A stretch of 64,000 bases of DNA from Streptomyces bluensis (GTDB lineage: Bacteria > Actinomycetota > Actinomycetes > Streptomycetales > Streptomycetaceae): positions 310,001-374,000 of the forward strand of contig NZ_BMVM01000007.1 of NCBI RefSeq assembly GCF_014650715.1, given 5' to 3'. Within the stretch, counting starts at the first letter, position 1, and every line of letters starts with the position of its first letter. Shown here in pieces: positions 9,501 to 21,100 of the stretch. The notes below the pieces were generated by a model that was not told where the DNA came from, made no database searches, and saw only the letters and a list, made by a program, of their open reading frames with translations. Position numbers and translations under genes: made by a program.

Positions 9501-9655
9501 TCGCTGGCACACGCCGCGACAAGCAGGATGTCGACCTGGCCGCCAGCCGCCGCCTGAGCCTGGTCAAGTCCCTTGAAACAGCAGGCAAACCGATGCTGCG
9601 CCTGCTGGCCGTCCTGGAACCGCACGCCGCCACCGCAGGGGACACCGCACGATGA
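6599..9655 (+). CDS. SNF2-family helicase, DISARM DrmD-like
   Basis: A 1,018-aa superfamily 2 ATPase. Motif I is ADVVGLGKTLE (about residue 163), motif II IDESHN (about 267) and motif III SATPHNGD (about 298). Motifs V-VI appear in GDVASEGVNL and IEQRNGRIDRYGQ (about 602). This arrangement matches the SNF2/RapA-like helicases of class 1 DISARM (DrmD) and related phage-defence loci. The N-terminal 130 residues contain a small beta-rich segment (VLIRDELWLVRKV). The C-terminal 350 residues are helical with no known motif. The start is TTG at 6599 after a purine-rich stretch. The stop overlaps the next ATG by four bases, so the two are translated together. Confidence 0.82.
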   Translation: MSVETGAAGGQGDAVWDAWKPDELPAGGHGRSSAGYAPGAQVLIRDELWLVRKVTNTRHDGWMVEVTGVSSFVRGTDAVFYDRLDDIQVLDPRETQLVADDSPNHRRARLFLEAVMRKTYLPQTEHGLALCDGFLMDQQVHQLRPAELALSMKNPQPRILIADVVGLGKTLEIGVLLAELIRRGRGERILVVTPQHVLEQFQRELWTRFAIPLVRLDSTGIQRVQQEIPAGRNPFAYFKRAIISVDTLKSDVYAHHLEHTDWDAVVIDESHNLVNRGTKNNALARLLAQKTDALVLASATPHNGDAASFAELIKMLDEAAIADPSKYEVKDLEHLYIRRTKTTPEVREGLKGAWADRGPSQPLHVPAGEKELAVFKELASRWIPADPAAPPASTYPLVPYQLLKSFLSSHRALLETIKTRLKNLDKPSAEKSATNAKRKTRPVDPAVREAARKAERAALVELQALAEQIQDEDSAKLAALLKELRAMGVGPGSDTRVVVFSERIPTLKWLAETVPTALGFPRSASTDESKSWLGFGGAVQVMHGDATTDEEQTDIVEKFGLRDDPVRILFTGDVASEGVNLHQQCHLLIHYDLPWSLIRIEQRNGRIDRYGQEHQPQFRALILTSDVPWRTDEATGQPRTLDDRLVGEKLLKREEQAHKIEGSAEAVTSLYRAQEEENRLTQDLIAGRTVEDSIKQSQQSGAAFLTGLLGQVGAVSEHPEVPRAVVPKLFRSTADYFDEALRQICHPNPEDQLSLLRYEDGTIAFEPPRDLLYRLKSLPKSYLDEQRILPRKNEKGRMRITFSKTLASARLKAARDSSKSQWPNVSYVTDVHPVLDWLTDKVLVQVGRHQAPVLAAAVDRPVFLVQGIYSNAVGRPTVIEWMAVTGLPDTPDTKPLTAQLLEDYGVGPNMPGRATPRDLPRLTELVPAAIDEAERFLKSREEDYKLQIDKTLAPYRKRVTHWKQEALFAGTRRDKQDVDLAASRRLSLVKSLETAGKPMLRLLAVLEPHAATAGDTAR

Positions 9656-12600
9656 GCACCGACTTCGACTCCTTCACCAACCGCGGCGAGTACCTGTCCG
9701 CGCACTACTTCGCCGAGCAACTCGGCACCGACCTCAAGAAGGGCCTGTTCGCCACCTGGACCATGCGCGAGGGCGACGACAACGACCCACGCAAGACCCC
9801 CCGCGAACAGCTGCGCACCCTGCGGAGCGCATACCACACCCCGGAAGTCCGCGGCTACTTCGCCGAAACCACCCAGAGCGACGCGAACGACGAATCCCGG
9901 CTGCGCACCTACGACAACCCTGAGTGGACCAAGCGGCTGGCCTCCTGGCACCAGGACGTCCTCAAGGCCCTAGGCTACGAGCCCGCCCCCGGCGAACTCA
10001 CCGTCCACCGCGCCGGCCGCGAACACACTCTGCCCGTTGCCTACCACGGCCACCGCATCGTCGCGATCGACTGCGGATGGGCCGCCGACAACGACGCCGC
10101 CCTCGACCCCGACGGGCCTGGACGTCTGTTGTCGCCTCAACGCGTGAGCAGCAGTGAAACCTACGAGACCGGGGCGGCCTTGGCCTCCTGGCTGTTCCAG
10201 AGCGAGATCGGTAAACCCGGAGGTCCGCACCCGCGGTTCGTCCTGCTCCTCCACGGTGGGGTGCTCCTGCTCGCCGACCGCAGCGCCTGGAACGAAGGCC
10301 GCTACCTGGCCGTCAACCTCGACGCCGCTCTGGAGCGCAACGACCGCAGTCAGCAAGGCGAGCTCGCCACCATCGCCGCCCTGTTCAGCCTGGAAATGCT
10401 CCGGCCCGGCGAGAACGACCAGACCCGCCCCATCGACGTGCTCCTCAAGTCCTCCAGCGCCAACGCCGCCGGTGTCTCCGGCGAACTGCGCTATGGCCTG
10501 CAGCGCTCGGTCGAGATCATCGCCAACGAAGTCCTACGGCGAATGGCCGAGCCGCAAAACAACGTCACCCCGGCCGACATCGAAAGCCCCAAAATCCCGT
10601 TCCCCCGGGAACTCACTCGCGAAGCCCTGCGCTACCTCTACCGCATCCTCTTCCTCCTGTACGCCGAAGCCCGCCCCGAACTCGGCATCCTCCCCGCCGA
10701 CGCCGACACCTACGAGGCCGGCTACTCCATGGCCCGACTGCGCGAACTCGTGGCCACCGACGAGGAACTCATCGACCAGGAAGCCAAGAACGGCTTCCAC
10801 CTCTTCCAGTCCCTTGACGTCCTGTTCAACAAGGTCAACTTCGGCCACCGCCCGTACGGCACCGAAGCCGACGACGACCAGCCCGGCGACGACGAAGCGA
10901 CCCGCAAGGCCAAGGCCGACCGCCGCAGCGAAGACCGTTTCGGCCTGCGCTTCGAGCCCCTGCGCAGCGAGCTCTTCGAACCCACCGCCATCCGCCTCAT
11001 CGGCCGCGGCGTCCGCGACCCAAACCGCGATGAGGACAGTGGCCCGCGCTGGCTCGATCTGCGCCTGCGCAACTCCGCGCTCCACGAAGTGCTGCGCCTG
11101 CTGACCATGAAGAAAGGCAAACGCGGCGAGCGAGGCGGCTTCATCTCCTACCGCAACCTCGGCATCAACCAGCTCGGCGCCGTATACGAGGGCCTGATGT
11201 CCTACACCGGCATCATCTCCGACGAGGAACTGTGCGAGGTCGCCAAGGGCGGCGACCCGGAGAAGGGCTCCTGGCTCATCCCCTCACACCGCCAGGACCA
11301 GTACCCCGACAAGACCCTCGTCCACTACAACGAGGACGACGCCCGCAAGGGCCTGCGTGGAGTGAAGAAATATGCGAAGGGCGAGTTCGTCTACCGGCTC
11401 GCCGGCCGCGCCCGCGAGACGTCGGCGTCGTACTACACCCCGGAATCGCTGACCGAGGTCACCGTCGAACTTGCCCTCAAGAACCGCCTTGACCAGGAGC
11501 GCGACGCTGACGGGAACATCATCAAGACCCGGGCCTCCGAACTCCTCAAGTTCAAAATCTGCGAGCCAGCTCTCGGCTCGGGCGCGTTCTTGAACGAAGC
11601 CATCAACCAAGTCGCCGACGAGTATCTGCGCCGCCGCCAAGACGAGCTGGGTACAACCATCCCCACGGCCGATGCCCTCACGGAGAAGCAGAAGGCCAAG
11701 GCGTACATCGCCCTGCACAACGCCTACGGAGTGGACCTCAACGCCACCGGCGTCGAACTGGCCGAAGTCTCCCTGTGGCTCAACACCATGCATCCCGGCA
11801 TGCAAGCCCCCTGGTTCGGCCTGCACCTCCGCCGCGGCAACTCGCTCATCGGCAGCCGACGGGCGGTGTACGCGGGGGACGACGTGGCCTCACCGGACAA
11901 GGCGTGGCTTAAGGCCAAGGGCGCCCTGCCACCGACTCCGTTGCCGTTCCTCAAGGAGGGCGAGCCACAGCCGCTCCCCCAAGATGCGGTGCATCACTTC
12001 CTGCTGCCGAGCCCGGGATGGGCTGCGGTCACCGGCTCCAAGGAAGCCAAGGAACTCGCCAAAGAAAGCATCGAGCAGCTGGCTGCCTGGAAGAAAGGCA
12101 TCCTCCAGCGCCCCAAGCGCAGCACCGCGCACCTCAACAAGGACGGCAGCCCCAAGCGCGACCCGAAGACCAAGCAGCCGAAGGCCGAAGCGTCGTCGCA
12201 GTTCACGCGCCTGCGCGATGCGGCCCGGCGAACTGAATTCCTGTGGTCGCTCGTCATCAAGCGCATGCAGATCTCCGAGCAAGAGATCTCGCGCAGGATT
12301 GACGTCTGGAAGGCCGATCCGTCCGACCCCGAGTTCGCTTTCATGAAGCACCCCGACCAGGCGGTGCCGAAGGAGAAGGTCTTCAAGGACCTCTTCAACA
12401 CCGTCGACACCCCGTACTGGCGGCTGAAGACGGTCATGGACGCCTGGTGCGCCCTGTGGTTCTGGCCGGCAGATAAGGCAAGCCTGCTGGACGGCACCGA
12501 CAGCACCTACACCAGGCCCGCGGCTGTCAGCACCATCGACAGTCTCGCGACGCTACTCGGGGGCGTGCCGATGCTCGATGGACAGCCACGCGATCAGTCC

Positions 12601-15177
12601 CCCAAGACCATCCCCGCGCCCGAACCGCAGGCCACACCCCGCGTGGTGGAGAATATCGGCTTCTTCGAGGTGGAAAAGGGGCAGACGACCCTGGAGCACC
12701 TTGAACTCACAACCGGTACTGAAGTCGTCGTCGAGACCAAGGAGATCACGCCCAAGACCCAGAAGCTGGGGCAGCTGAAGCAGCCCGCACGTCGGCCGGT
12801 GATCCCCCTCAAGGACCTCGACGACTGGCTGGACTTTCTGGAAGCGATGCTGGGCACGGCGGAAGTCCCCGAAGGCACCCTCATCGACCAGTTCGAAACG
12901 CTCGACGAGCTCAAGGAGTACGAGCGAACGCTCCCTGACTTCATGGGCATGGACACCCTCAACCCCGAACAGCGCTTCCCGTGGCTGCACACGGTACGAG
13001 AGATCGCCGCGAGCCAGGGGTTCCTGCACTGGGAGCTGGAGTTCGCGCTCGTCTTCGCCCAGAGCGGCGGCTTCGACCTCCAGGTGGGGAACCCACCGTG
13101 GGTGCGGCCGGAGTGGAAGGAGAACTCTGTCCTTGCTGAGTATGAGCCGTGGTTCATGCTCACGGAGAAGCCTTCAACGGCAGAGAAGAACCGGCGACGC
13201 TCAGCCGAACTGGTCAAGCCCGAGGTACGCAACTACCTTCTCGGCGAGTTGACCGCCACGGCCACCACCGCCGACTACCTGGCATCACCACAGGTGTATC
13301 CACTCATCGCGGGAAGCCAACCCGACCTCTATCGCGCCTTCATGTGCCAGACCTGGGACCACACCTCTGCGGGCGGAACCGTCGGACTCGTTCATCCGGA
13401 CACCCACTTCAGCGGTGACAAGGAAGCGGCCCTCCGCGAGGCGGCCTACCGGCGGCTGCGGGTACACGGAGACTTCGTGAACGCTGGCAACCGTTTCTTC
13501 CCACCCCCGGTGGGCCGGTCCAGCCACTTCGGCGTGCACATCTATGGCGAGCACGGTGAAATCGACTTCGACCACCTGTCCTGGCTGTTCTCCGTCGATG
13601 CACTACGCCTGTCGAGCACGCACGACGGTAGCGGCGACGCTCCCGGGGTGAAGTACGGCGGCGACTGGGACGAACGCCCGCATCGGCAGCGCGTCGTCCG
13701 TGTGACGCCCCACACCCTTGCACGGTGGCAGAAGCTGTCCGGAGAGCGGAAGGTGCCCGTTGAGCAGACGCAGCTACTTACGCCAGTGAGTACGGCGGAG
13801 GACCCGGCAATCGACGCGCTGGCGGCGTACCCGCTGCGCCTGGGGGCGCTCCAGCCCCAGCCCCAGATCAGCAGCGGTTTCCATGAGAGTGGAGCCAAGA
13901 AGTCCTTGTACGGGCCTGGTAAGGACAAGCCGCTCATCGACTACAACAAGAACCAGGAAGGTCGAGAGGATTACCAGACCGACTCCTGGGACGAGGTCAT
14001 CCTCAAGGGGCCCCAGCTGGGCGTCGCCAATCCACTCTTCAAACAGCCCAGCCAGGGCGGCGGCGAAGTCCGCGGGCTGAACCACCTGCAGATCCCGTCG
14101 GACGCGGTACCGGAGTCGGAGTACCGACAGGTGGCGGACGACGCGACGTACGTGGGAGAGCAGGCCAAGTGGCTTGATCACGAACTGCTCGCTCGAATGC
14201 GCACGGATGCCGTAGCGCTGTTCCTGGCGCGTTCGGAGATCGCGCTCTCCTGTGGCCGTTCTCCGGGCCAGGTGTCGGACGCGGAGGTGGACCGCCGACT
14301 GATCGCGAAGGCGACTAGGCCGTACGCCGAGTTCTATCGGCTGGCCTGGCGCGAGCGGATCGCGGCCGATACGGAACGTGGTCTATACGTTGCGTTGATT
14401 CCCCCAGGGGCAACGCACGTCCATTCCGTCCGCTCCGCGGCCCTGGGTGATGTTCGCAGCTCAACTCTGATGGCTGGTCTCTGGGCCGCATTGCCCACGG
14501 ACTACTTGCTCCAGACAACAGGGGTGGGGCACCTCGACGTGGCGCAAGCCCGTCGTCTCCCGGCTCCAACCGCCGACCACCCTCTCGCCCCCGCGCTGCT
14601 CCTCCGTACGCTTCGACTCAACTGCCTCACCACTGCCTACGCCAGCCTCTGGGAGGAGCTCTACGACTCCACCTGGAATACCGATGAGCCATGGGCCCGC
14701 ACCTGGGCTGGCATGAACACGGAGCTCCACGCCGTAACCCGTACCTGGCAGCGTGACACCCCCCTTCGTACGGAATACGCCCGTCGGGCCGCGCTAGTGG
14801 AGATCGATGCTCTGGTCGCTGTCTGGCTCGGCATTGACGCCGACACTTTGATCACCATGTATCGGGCCCGTTTCGACATCATGCAGGGCTTCGACCTGGT
14901 CACCTGGTTCGATGCCAACGAGCGCAAGATCGCTGGTGACCGCTACACCTACGGCCATGGCCAGGAGAAGGATCACTTCACGCAGCTCCAGACCTACCTG
15001 GCCGACAAGGCCGACCCCAAGACCGCTCCCGTACCTGACGGCTACACCGCTCCCTTCTACAAGGCGGATCGCGAGTCGGAGATGCGGGAAGCGCACGCAG
15101 TGTTCCAGGCGCGGCTGGATGCCGCGGTCGCCCGCGGTGAGTGGGACCCGGAGAAGCAGGAGGTACCGAAGCCGTGA
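9652..15177 (+). CDS. Giant adenine-N6 DNA methyltransferase, DrmMI/PglX-like
   Basis: A 1,841-aa class I DNA methyltransferase of the Eco57I/PglX type. It shows SYYTPESLTEV (about residue 592), the SAM-binding motif CEPALGSGAFL (about 636) and the catalytic NPPW motif in VGNPPWVRPEW (about 1145). The 500-residue gap between motifs I and IV is large. About 590 residues precede the methyltransferase core and 690 follow it, giving space for target recognition. It is longer than BREX PglX (about 1,200 aa) or DrmMI as I know them. Presumed role: host self-marking in a defence system. No PD-(D/E)XK or other nuclease motif is evident. It overlaps its neighbours by ATGA upstream and GTGA downstream. 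Confidence 0.82.
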   Translation: MSTDFDSFTNRGEYLSAHYFAEQLGTDLKKGLFATWTMREGDDNDPRKTPREQLRTLRSAYHTPEVRGYFAETTQSDANDESRLRTYDNPEWTKRLASWHQDVLKALGYEPAPGELTVHRAGREHTLPVAYHGHRIVAIDCGWAADNDAALDPDGPGRLLSPQRVSSSETYETGAALASWLFQSEIGKPGGPHPRFVLLLHGGVLLLADRSAWNEGRYLAVNLDAALERNDRSQQGELATIAALFSLEMLRPGENDQTRPIDVLLKSSSANAAGVSGELRYGLQRSVEIIANEVLRRMAEPQNNVTPADIESPKIPFPRELTREALRYLYRILFLLYAEARPELGILPADADTYEAGYSMARLRELVATDEELIDQEAKNGFHLFQSLDVLFNKVNFGHRPYGTEADDDQPGDDEATRKAKADRRSEDRFGLRFEPLRSELFEPTAIRLIGRGVRDPNRDEDSGPRWLDLRLRNSALHEVLRLLTMKKGKRGERGGFISYRNLGINQLGAVYEGLMSYTGIISDEELCEVAKGGDPEKGSWLIPSHRQDQYPDKTLVHYNEDDARKGLRGVKKYAKGEFVYRLAGRARETSASYYTPESLTEVTVELALKNRLDQERDADGNIIKTRASELLKFKICEPALGSGAFLNEAINQVADEYLRRRQDELGTTIPTADALTEKQKAKAYIALHNAYGVDLNATGVELAEVSLWLNTMHPGMQAPWFGLHLRRGNSLIGSRRAVYAGDDVASPDKAWLKAKGALPPTPLPFLKEGEPQPLPQDAVHHFLLPSPGWAAVTGSKEAKELAKESIEQLAAWKKGILQRPKRSTAHLNKDGSPKRDPKTKQPKAEASSQFTRLRDAARRTEFLWSLVIKRMQISEQEISRRIDVWKADPSDPEFAFMKHPDQAVPKEKVFKDLFNTVDTPYWRLKTVMDAWCALWFWPADKASLLDGTDSTYTRPAAVSTIDSLATLLGGVPMLDGQPRDQSPKTIPAPEPQATPRVVENIGFFEVEKGQTTLEHLELTTGTEVVVETKEITPKTQKLGQLKQPARRPVIPLKDLDDWLDFLEAMLGTAEVPEGTLIDQFETLDELKEYERTLPDFMGMDTLNPEQRFPWLHTVREIAASQGFLHWELEFALVFAQSGGFDLQVGNPPWVRPEWKENSVLAEYEPWFMLTEKPSTAEKNRRRSAELVKPEVRNYLLGELTATATTADYLASPQVYPLIAGSQPDLYRAFMCQTWDHTSAGGTVGLVHPDTHFSGDKEAALREAAYRRLRVHGDFVNAGNRFFPPPVGRSSHFGVHIYGEHGEIDFDHLSWLFSVDALRLSSTHDGSGDAPGVKYGGDWDERPHRQRVVRVTPHTLARWQKLSGERKVPVEQTQLLTPVSTAEDPAIDALAAYPLRLGALQPQPQISSGFHESGAKKSLYGPGKDKPLIDYNKNQEGREDYQTDSWDEVILKGPQLGVANPLFKQPSQGGGEVRGLNHLQIPSDAVPESEYRQVADDATYVGEQAKWLDHELLARMRTDAVALFLARSEIALSCGRSPGQVSDAEVDRRLIAKATRPYAEFYRLAWRERIAADTERGLYVALIPPGATHVHSVRSAALGDVRSSTLMAGLWAALPTDYLLQTTGVGHLDVAQARRLPAPTADHPLAPALLLRTLRLNCLTTAYASLWEELYDSTWNTDEPWARTWAGMNTELHAVTRTWQRDTPLRTEYARRAALVEIDALVAVWLGIDADTLITMYRARFDIMQGFDLVTWFDANERKIAGDRYTYGHGQEKDHFTQLQTYLADKADPKTAPVPDGYTAPFYKADRESEMREAHAVFQARLDAAVARGEWDPEKQEVPKP

Positions 15178-18100
15178 GGCCGACGCTGGAGGCGCGGGGG
15201 CTCAAGGAGAGCCTGCTGCAGTACCTGTCGACGACGTACGCGCTGACGGACGAAGGGGCGCGTGAGGCGCTGCACCGGTTCCTCGGGGACGAGACGTCAG
15301 GGATGTTCCGAGGCCCGTTCCTGAGGATCCGTACACCCTTCACGGTCGCCGGTGAGGAGTGGCGCTCGCACCTGGAATGGCAGCGGGAGGGCTGGACGCC
15401 GTACGCCCACCAGGCTGCGGCCTTCGCGCGGTTGACGTCGGCGAACGGGCACACGCCGCAGCCGACACTGGTGACCACGGGCACGGGCTCGGGCAAGACG
15501 GAATCGTTCCTGTACCCGGTGCTGGATCACTGCCGCCGGGAGCAGGCCGCGGGCAAGACCGGCATCAAGGCGGTCTTCCTGTATCCGATGAACGCGCTTG
15601 CCACCGACCAGGCACAGCGCATCAACGAACTGCTCACCGGGAACGAGACGGAGCTCGGCAAGCTGTCGGCGGGTCTGTACATCGGGGACCGGGCGGCGAC
15701 TCGGTACGAGAAGGTCTACACGCGGCGCTCGGACATGCAGCTCTCGCCGCCGGACATCCTGATCACAAATTACAAGATGCTGGATCTGCTGCTGCAGCGT
15801 TCGGATGATGCTCCGCTGTGGCGGGATGCAGACATCCGCTATGTGGTGGTGGATGAGTTCCACACCTACGACGGCGCGCAGGGCACCGATGTGGCGATGC
15901 TGCTGCGCCGGCTCGCCGCCGCGGTAGGCGCGGCTGAGGACGACCAGCCTCTTGGTCGTATCTGCCCGGTGGCGACGTCGGCGACGCTCGCGTCGGGGAC
16001 CGACCGTGCGGGGATGGCAAGCCTGCTGGAGGTCGCGACGCAGGTGTTCGGCACGGAGTTCACCGCCGAATCCATCGTCGGGGAAGACCGGCTGTCGGTG
16101 GAGGAGTTCATCCCCCTGACGGAGATCAAGATGCAGCCGCAGCCGACGCCGGACGAGCTGCTGGCGCTGCCCGATCCCACCACGGGTGATGAGGCCCTGT
16201 TGGACCTTATCGAGGCCGTGACCGGGGTGCGTGATCTGGACTCGTTCGTGCTGGGCGACAACCTGAAGCGTCATCTGTTCACCCGAGCGATCATGCACGG
16301 GCTGGGCGGTGAGGTCAGGACCAGCGCCGAGGTGCTGGATGTCATGTGGCGCGCCGGGGCGGCCGGCTGGTCCGAGGCGGTGGCCAGCAGGCCGGAGCAG
16401 GCCGCCGAGGCACTGGCCCGTTTCGTGGCCCTGCTCTCCTACGCCCGTGATCCCGAGTCCGCGCCCGGGGAGCCGCGTCCGTTTGTGCATCTCGAGGTGC
16501 ATCAGTGGGCCCGCTCGGTGACCCGCCTGCTGCGCGGCGTGCTGCCGTGGCCGAAGGCGGAATTCCGCTGGGACATGGCGGGGGCGGCGGATGCCGGTGC
16601 GGCGGACAGTCACCGCATGGCGCCGGTGACCACGGCGACGTCCGGGCAAAGCGCGAATCTGTTCCTGCCAGCGATCTACTGCCGGGACTGCGGGAGGTCC
16701 GGATGGGCGGTGTTCTCGCCGGAGAGTGACGACCACGACGTCCAGTTCGACACCTACAAGATCCGTCGCGCTTCGACCGGGCAGGACAAGATCCGGGTGC
16801 GGAATCTGATCGCGGCCTCCGAGCAGGAGGCCCGCGAGGGGTCCGGGGCGGCGCCGATGCCGGCCAGTGGCCGAAGCGCCAGGGGCGCCTCTCCTGCGCT
16901 GCAGGGGGCCGGCGGGATGCTCATGGTGCTGGACGGGGCACGCAAGCGGCTGCGGCTGCCCGATCCGCTCAACGACTACGACAAGGACACCAAGGAACCC
17001 CGCCTCACGGCCCGGGACTCGGCGTTCGTTCTGGTCCACTTCGGGGCGACCGCGAATACCGCGGCCAGGGAAGACTGGTGCCCAGCATGCGGTGAGCGCA
17101 ACGCGATTCGCTACCTGGGTACGGGCGCGGCGGCCATGGCGGCGGCGTCGATCACGCGGCTGTTCACGGGCGGGGAGCTCGACAAGAAGCTGCGCGAGGA
17201 CAAGACGCTGATGTTCAACGACTCGGTGCAGGATGCTGCGCACCGGGCCGGGTTCGTCGCCAACCGTTCGTACACCTTCTCGCTGCGCGCCCTGCTGGCC
17301 CGGCACCTGCGCCACGACACCCCCACGGCACTGAACGACTTGATCGCAAACGTGGTGCAGGCAACCACCGACAAGGACACGCTGTCCGCCGTGGTGCCCC
17401 CGGATCTGCACGGTTTCAAGGGGGTGGACCGTCTGCTGTCCGGGCAGGGCCGCGGCGGCGACCTGAAGACGTGGCGGCTGATCGGCCAGCGGCTGGCCTT
17501 CGAAGCGCTGATGGAGTTCGGATTCCGCTCTCGCAACGGCCGCACGCTGGAATTGACCCGGACCGCTGCGGCCCAGGTACGGATCGAGGATCCGGCCGCG
17601 GCGGTGGCCCTGGTCAAGCGCGTCCACGAGGAGTGCAACCGCACCGACCTGACCTTGGTGGAGCAGAGCGACGACCGGTATCTGGCGTTCCTGCGGGTTT
17701 TCCTGGAGCGGCTGCGTACCCGGGGTGCGGTGTCCCACAAGTGGCTGGACAAGTACGTGGATGAGGCGGGCACCACCCGCTATTTCATCTGGGGCAATCG
17801 TCCGCCGGGCATGCGGGCCTTCCCCAGAGGTGTGGCGGCACCGGTGTTCCTGCTGGGCCAGCCCAAAGACCGCAGCGAGTTCGACTTCGCCACCGGCCGA
17901 CTGTCCTGGTACGAGCGGTGGGCCGGGCGCTGCCTGGATGTGCCGCGAGAGGTGGCACCGGAGTTCTGGAGCCGTCTGCTGCCGGAGCTGGCCGGGGCCG
18001 GGCTGTTGTCGGTGCGCACCCCGAACGACAGCTCACTGCGCGTCTACGGGCTCAAGCCGGGCAACATCGAGGCGCTGCTGCTGGACGACGAGCAGGTGCG

Positions 18101-21100
18101 GCACTCCTATGTCCGCTGCCCGGTGTGCTTCTGGGAGCAGACGGTCCACCCGTCGCTGCTGGATCAGTGGCATGACCAGCCGTGCCCCTCCTACCGATGC
18201 CGTCGGGGCCGGTTGGTGGCCGGTGACCGGCCTGAGGCCCTCGGGGTTCATCACCGCGACCGGGACTACACCCGGGACTACTACCGGCGCCTGTACCGGA
18301 AGGCGGGGCCATATCAGGTGGTCGTCGCCGAGCACACGGGGATGCTTACCCGGGCGCAGCGGGAGAAAGTAGAGGAGGCGTTCAAGCGCGGCGGGGGCTT
18401 CAAAGACCCCAACGTGCTCTCCTGCACCCCCACGCTGGAGATGGGCATCGACATCGGCGACCTGTCCGCGGTGGTGCTGGCCGCGCTCCCGCGCCGGCCG
18501 GCCAACTACGCCCAGCAGGTCGGCCGGGCCGGGCGCCGGACCGGCAATGCGTTCTTGCTGACCATCCCCGACCGGCGCCGTCGCGACCTTTACTTCCTGG
18601 AACGTCCCAAGGACCTGATCGCGGGCACGATCGTGCCGCCAGGCTGTTATCTGTCCGCGGTGGAGATCCTGCGCCGCCAGTACCTGGCGCACCTGCTGGA
18701 CCTCGCCGCAGCGGGACAGCTCGTGCGGGCGGACGGCATCGTGCTGCGCGCGATCCCGAACAAGGCACCCGCCCTGTTCGGCCCCTCGGGCTACCTGATC
18801 GACCTGGTGGAACTGGCCATCGCCCAGGGCGAGGTCCTCGTCGACAGGTTCCTGAAGATGTTCCCCACCGGCATCAGCGACCAGGCCAAGGCCGACCTCA
18901 AGGCGTATGCGACACAAGGCTTGCGCGGGAGGGTGGAGGAAGCCGAACGCGAGTGGCGCCGCGGCCAAGAGGCACTGCGAGCGCGCCTTCGAGAGATCGA
19001 TGACGCTCACGGCGAGCTACACGACACCGATCCCGAACAGGCCCGGCAGAAAGCCGAGCTGGACGCCGAGCGACGCGGCGTGGGCAAGCGGCTCCTGGAC
19101 CTGGGCGAGACGCCGGCGCAGAGCGCGCTGTGCGACCTGGGCCTGCTGCCCAACTATGCGCTGATCGACTCGACCACCACCTTGTCCGCGACCCTGTACG
19201 GGGAAGAGGGAATCGACCCCAGGACGGGGAAGGTGGTGTTCACCTCCACGACCACGGCCTACGAGCGACCGCGCCGCTACGCCCTCCAGGAGCTGGCCCC
19301 CGGCAATACCTTCTACGTCAACGGTTACCGGCACGAGATCACCGGGCTGGAGATCTCCACAGGCGGCGGGCAGGCGTGGCGCACCTGGCGCGTGTGCCCG
19401 GGCTGCGGATACGTGCGCACCGAGGACGCCGCCACCGACCGCTCGCCCTGCCCGCGCTGCGCCACCAGCCATATCGCGGACGACGGCTCGTGCCTTTTCC
19501 AGATCGTCGAGCCGACCACCGTGACGTCCAGGGGCAAGCGGGACGACGCCCGGATCCGCGATGACAAGGACGACCGCGACCGCCGTTTCTACACGGTGGT
19601 GGACGCGGTCGACATCCCTATCGAGGACATCGAACCGGGCTCGTGGCGTCATGCGAAGCAGACCTTCGGCGTCGACTACTGCCGCACCGCCATGATCCGA
19701 CGGATCAACGTCGGACCTGTCCGTTACGACGCCCCGGCGCGTGACGACTTCGCCGGCCACTATGTGCGGCTGAACCCGTTCCATGTGTGTACGGCGTGCG
19801 GCGCGGCGAGCGCGGACGGCAAACCCGTCTTCGACTATGACACCGATGCACTGAGCTCCTCGGCCGCGCGCACCCCGCAGCTCAAGCACCACCGTCCGTG
19901 GTGCCCGCTGCGGCGCGGCAAGCCGGGCGGGGTCACCCAGGAACCGGTACTGCTCGCTCACCAGTTGAAGACCGAAGCCCTGCGGGTGCTGATCCCGGCC
20001 GCCACCGCGGACATCGACGCCAAGGTGCAGTCCTTCCGGGCCGCGCTACGACTCGGGGTCGATCTGCACTTCGGTGGTGACCCCCAGCACCTGGACACCA
20101 CCGTGTCGTCCATGCCGGACGCCGATAGCGGTGAACGCCGCTGGTTCCTGGTCCTGTTCGACTCCCTGCCCGGCGGCACCGGCTACCTGGACCGGCTCAC
20201 CAAGCCGGAGGCCTTCCGCGAGACCCTCGCCAAGGCGTACGACCTGCTCAAGCAGTGCCCATGCCAAGAGGAGCAGCGCCGGGCCTGCCACCGCTGCCTG
20301 CACCGCTACGCCCCCGAGCAGTTCCAGGACGTCGTCTCGCGCAACGCGGCCCTGGTCATGCTGGAGTCGCTGCTGTTCACAGGCGAGGGAGAGGACGGCT
20401 GGGAGACCACCGAGGTCCGGCACACCGGACTGGTCGGCCTGGACAAGCAGGTCGAATCCGACCTGGAGGCCCGGTTCCTGGCCGCGCTGCGCGGCTGGGT
20501 GAAGGTAACCGACGATGCCGCCCTGGACGAAGACGGTCACGCCAGTGGGCACCTGCGCTTCACCAGCGGCTCGGACGTCATGCACTGGCGGCTAACCGCG
20601 CAGCAGCAGCTCGAAGGGACCCGGACCGACTTCACCTTCACCCGTGTCGACGGCCCGGCCCAGAGCGTCAAGGTCTATCTCGAAGGATTCCGTTTCCACG
20701 CCAGCCGTGAGCACAACCGGATCGCCACCGACGCGGCCCAGCGCACCAGGCTGCGCGCCGGCGGCGAAGTGGTCTTCCAGGTCACCTGGGCCGACATCGA
20801 CCTGTTCGAGCAGCGCCCCACCAAGTCCACACCGGTCTGGCCGCCCTACCCGGGCACCGCACAGGAACAGGCCAAGGCCGCCTACGAGCAGTACGGCGGA
20901 CAGCGCGCCCACTTCGCCGAAGCGGTCTTCGCCAACCCGATCGACACGCTGATCGCCTACCTGCGCGACCCCGATCCCGCGCGCTGGGCCCGCCGTGCCC
21001 GGGCCCTGGTCACGGGGCTCGTCGCCACCGCCGGCACCACCCAGGTCGCGGCGACCGGGCGGCGCAGCGAACTGGTGACCGCCCTGCGCACACAGCTCGC

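Noticed and set aside
7490..9625. 711-residue minus-strand frame across the SNF2 helicase
   Set aside because: It mirrors the real codons, with no motif; the plus-strand frame has complete helicase motifs.
15297..17738. 813-residue minus-strand frame across the DUF1998 helicase
   Set aside because: Shadow frame rich in Arg, His and Pro; no domain signal.
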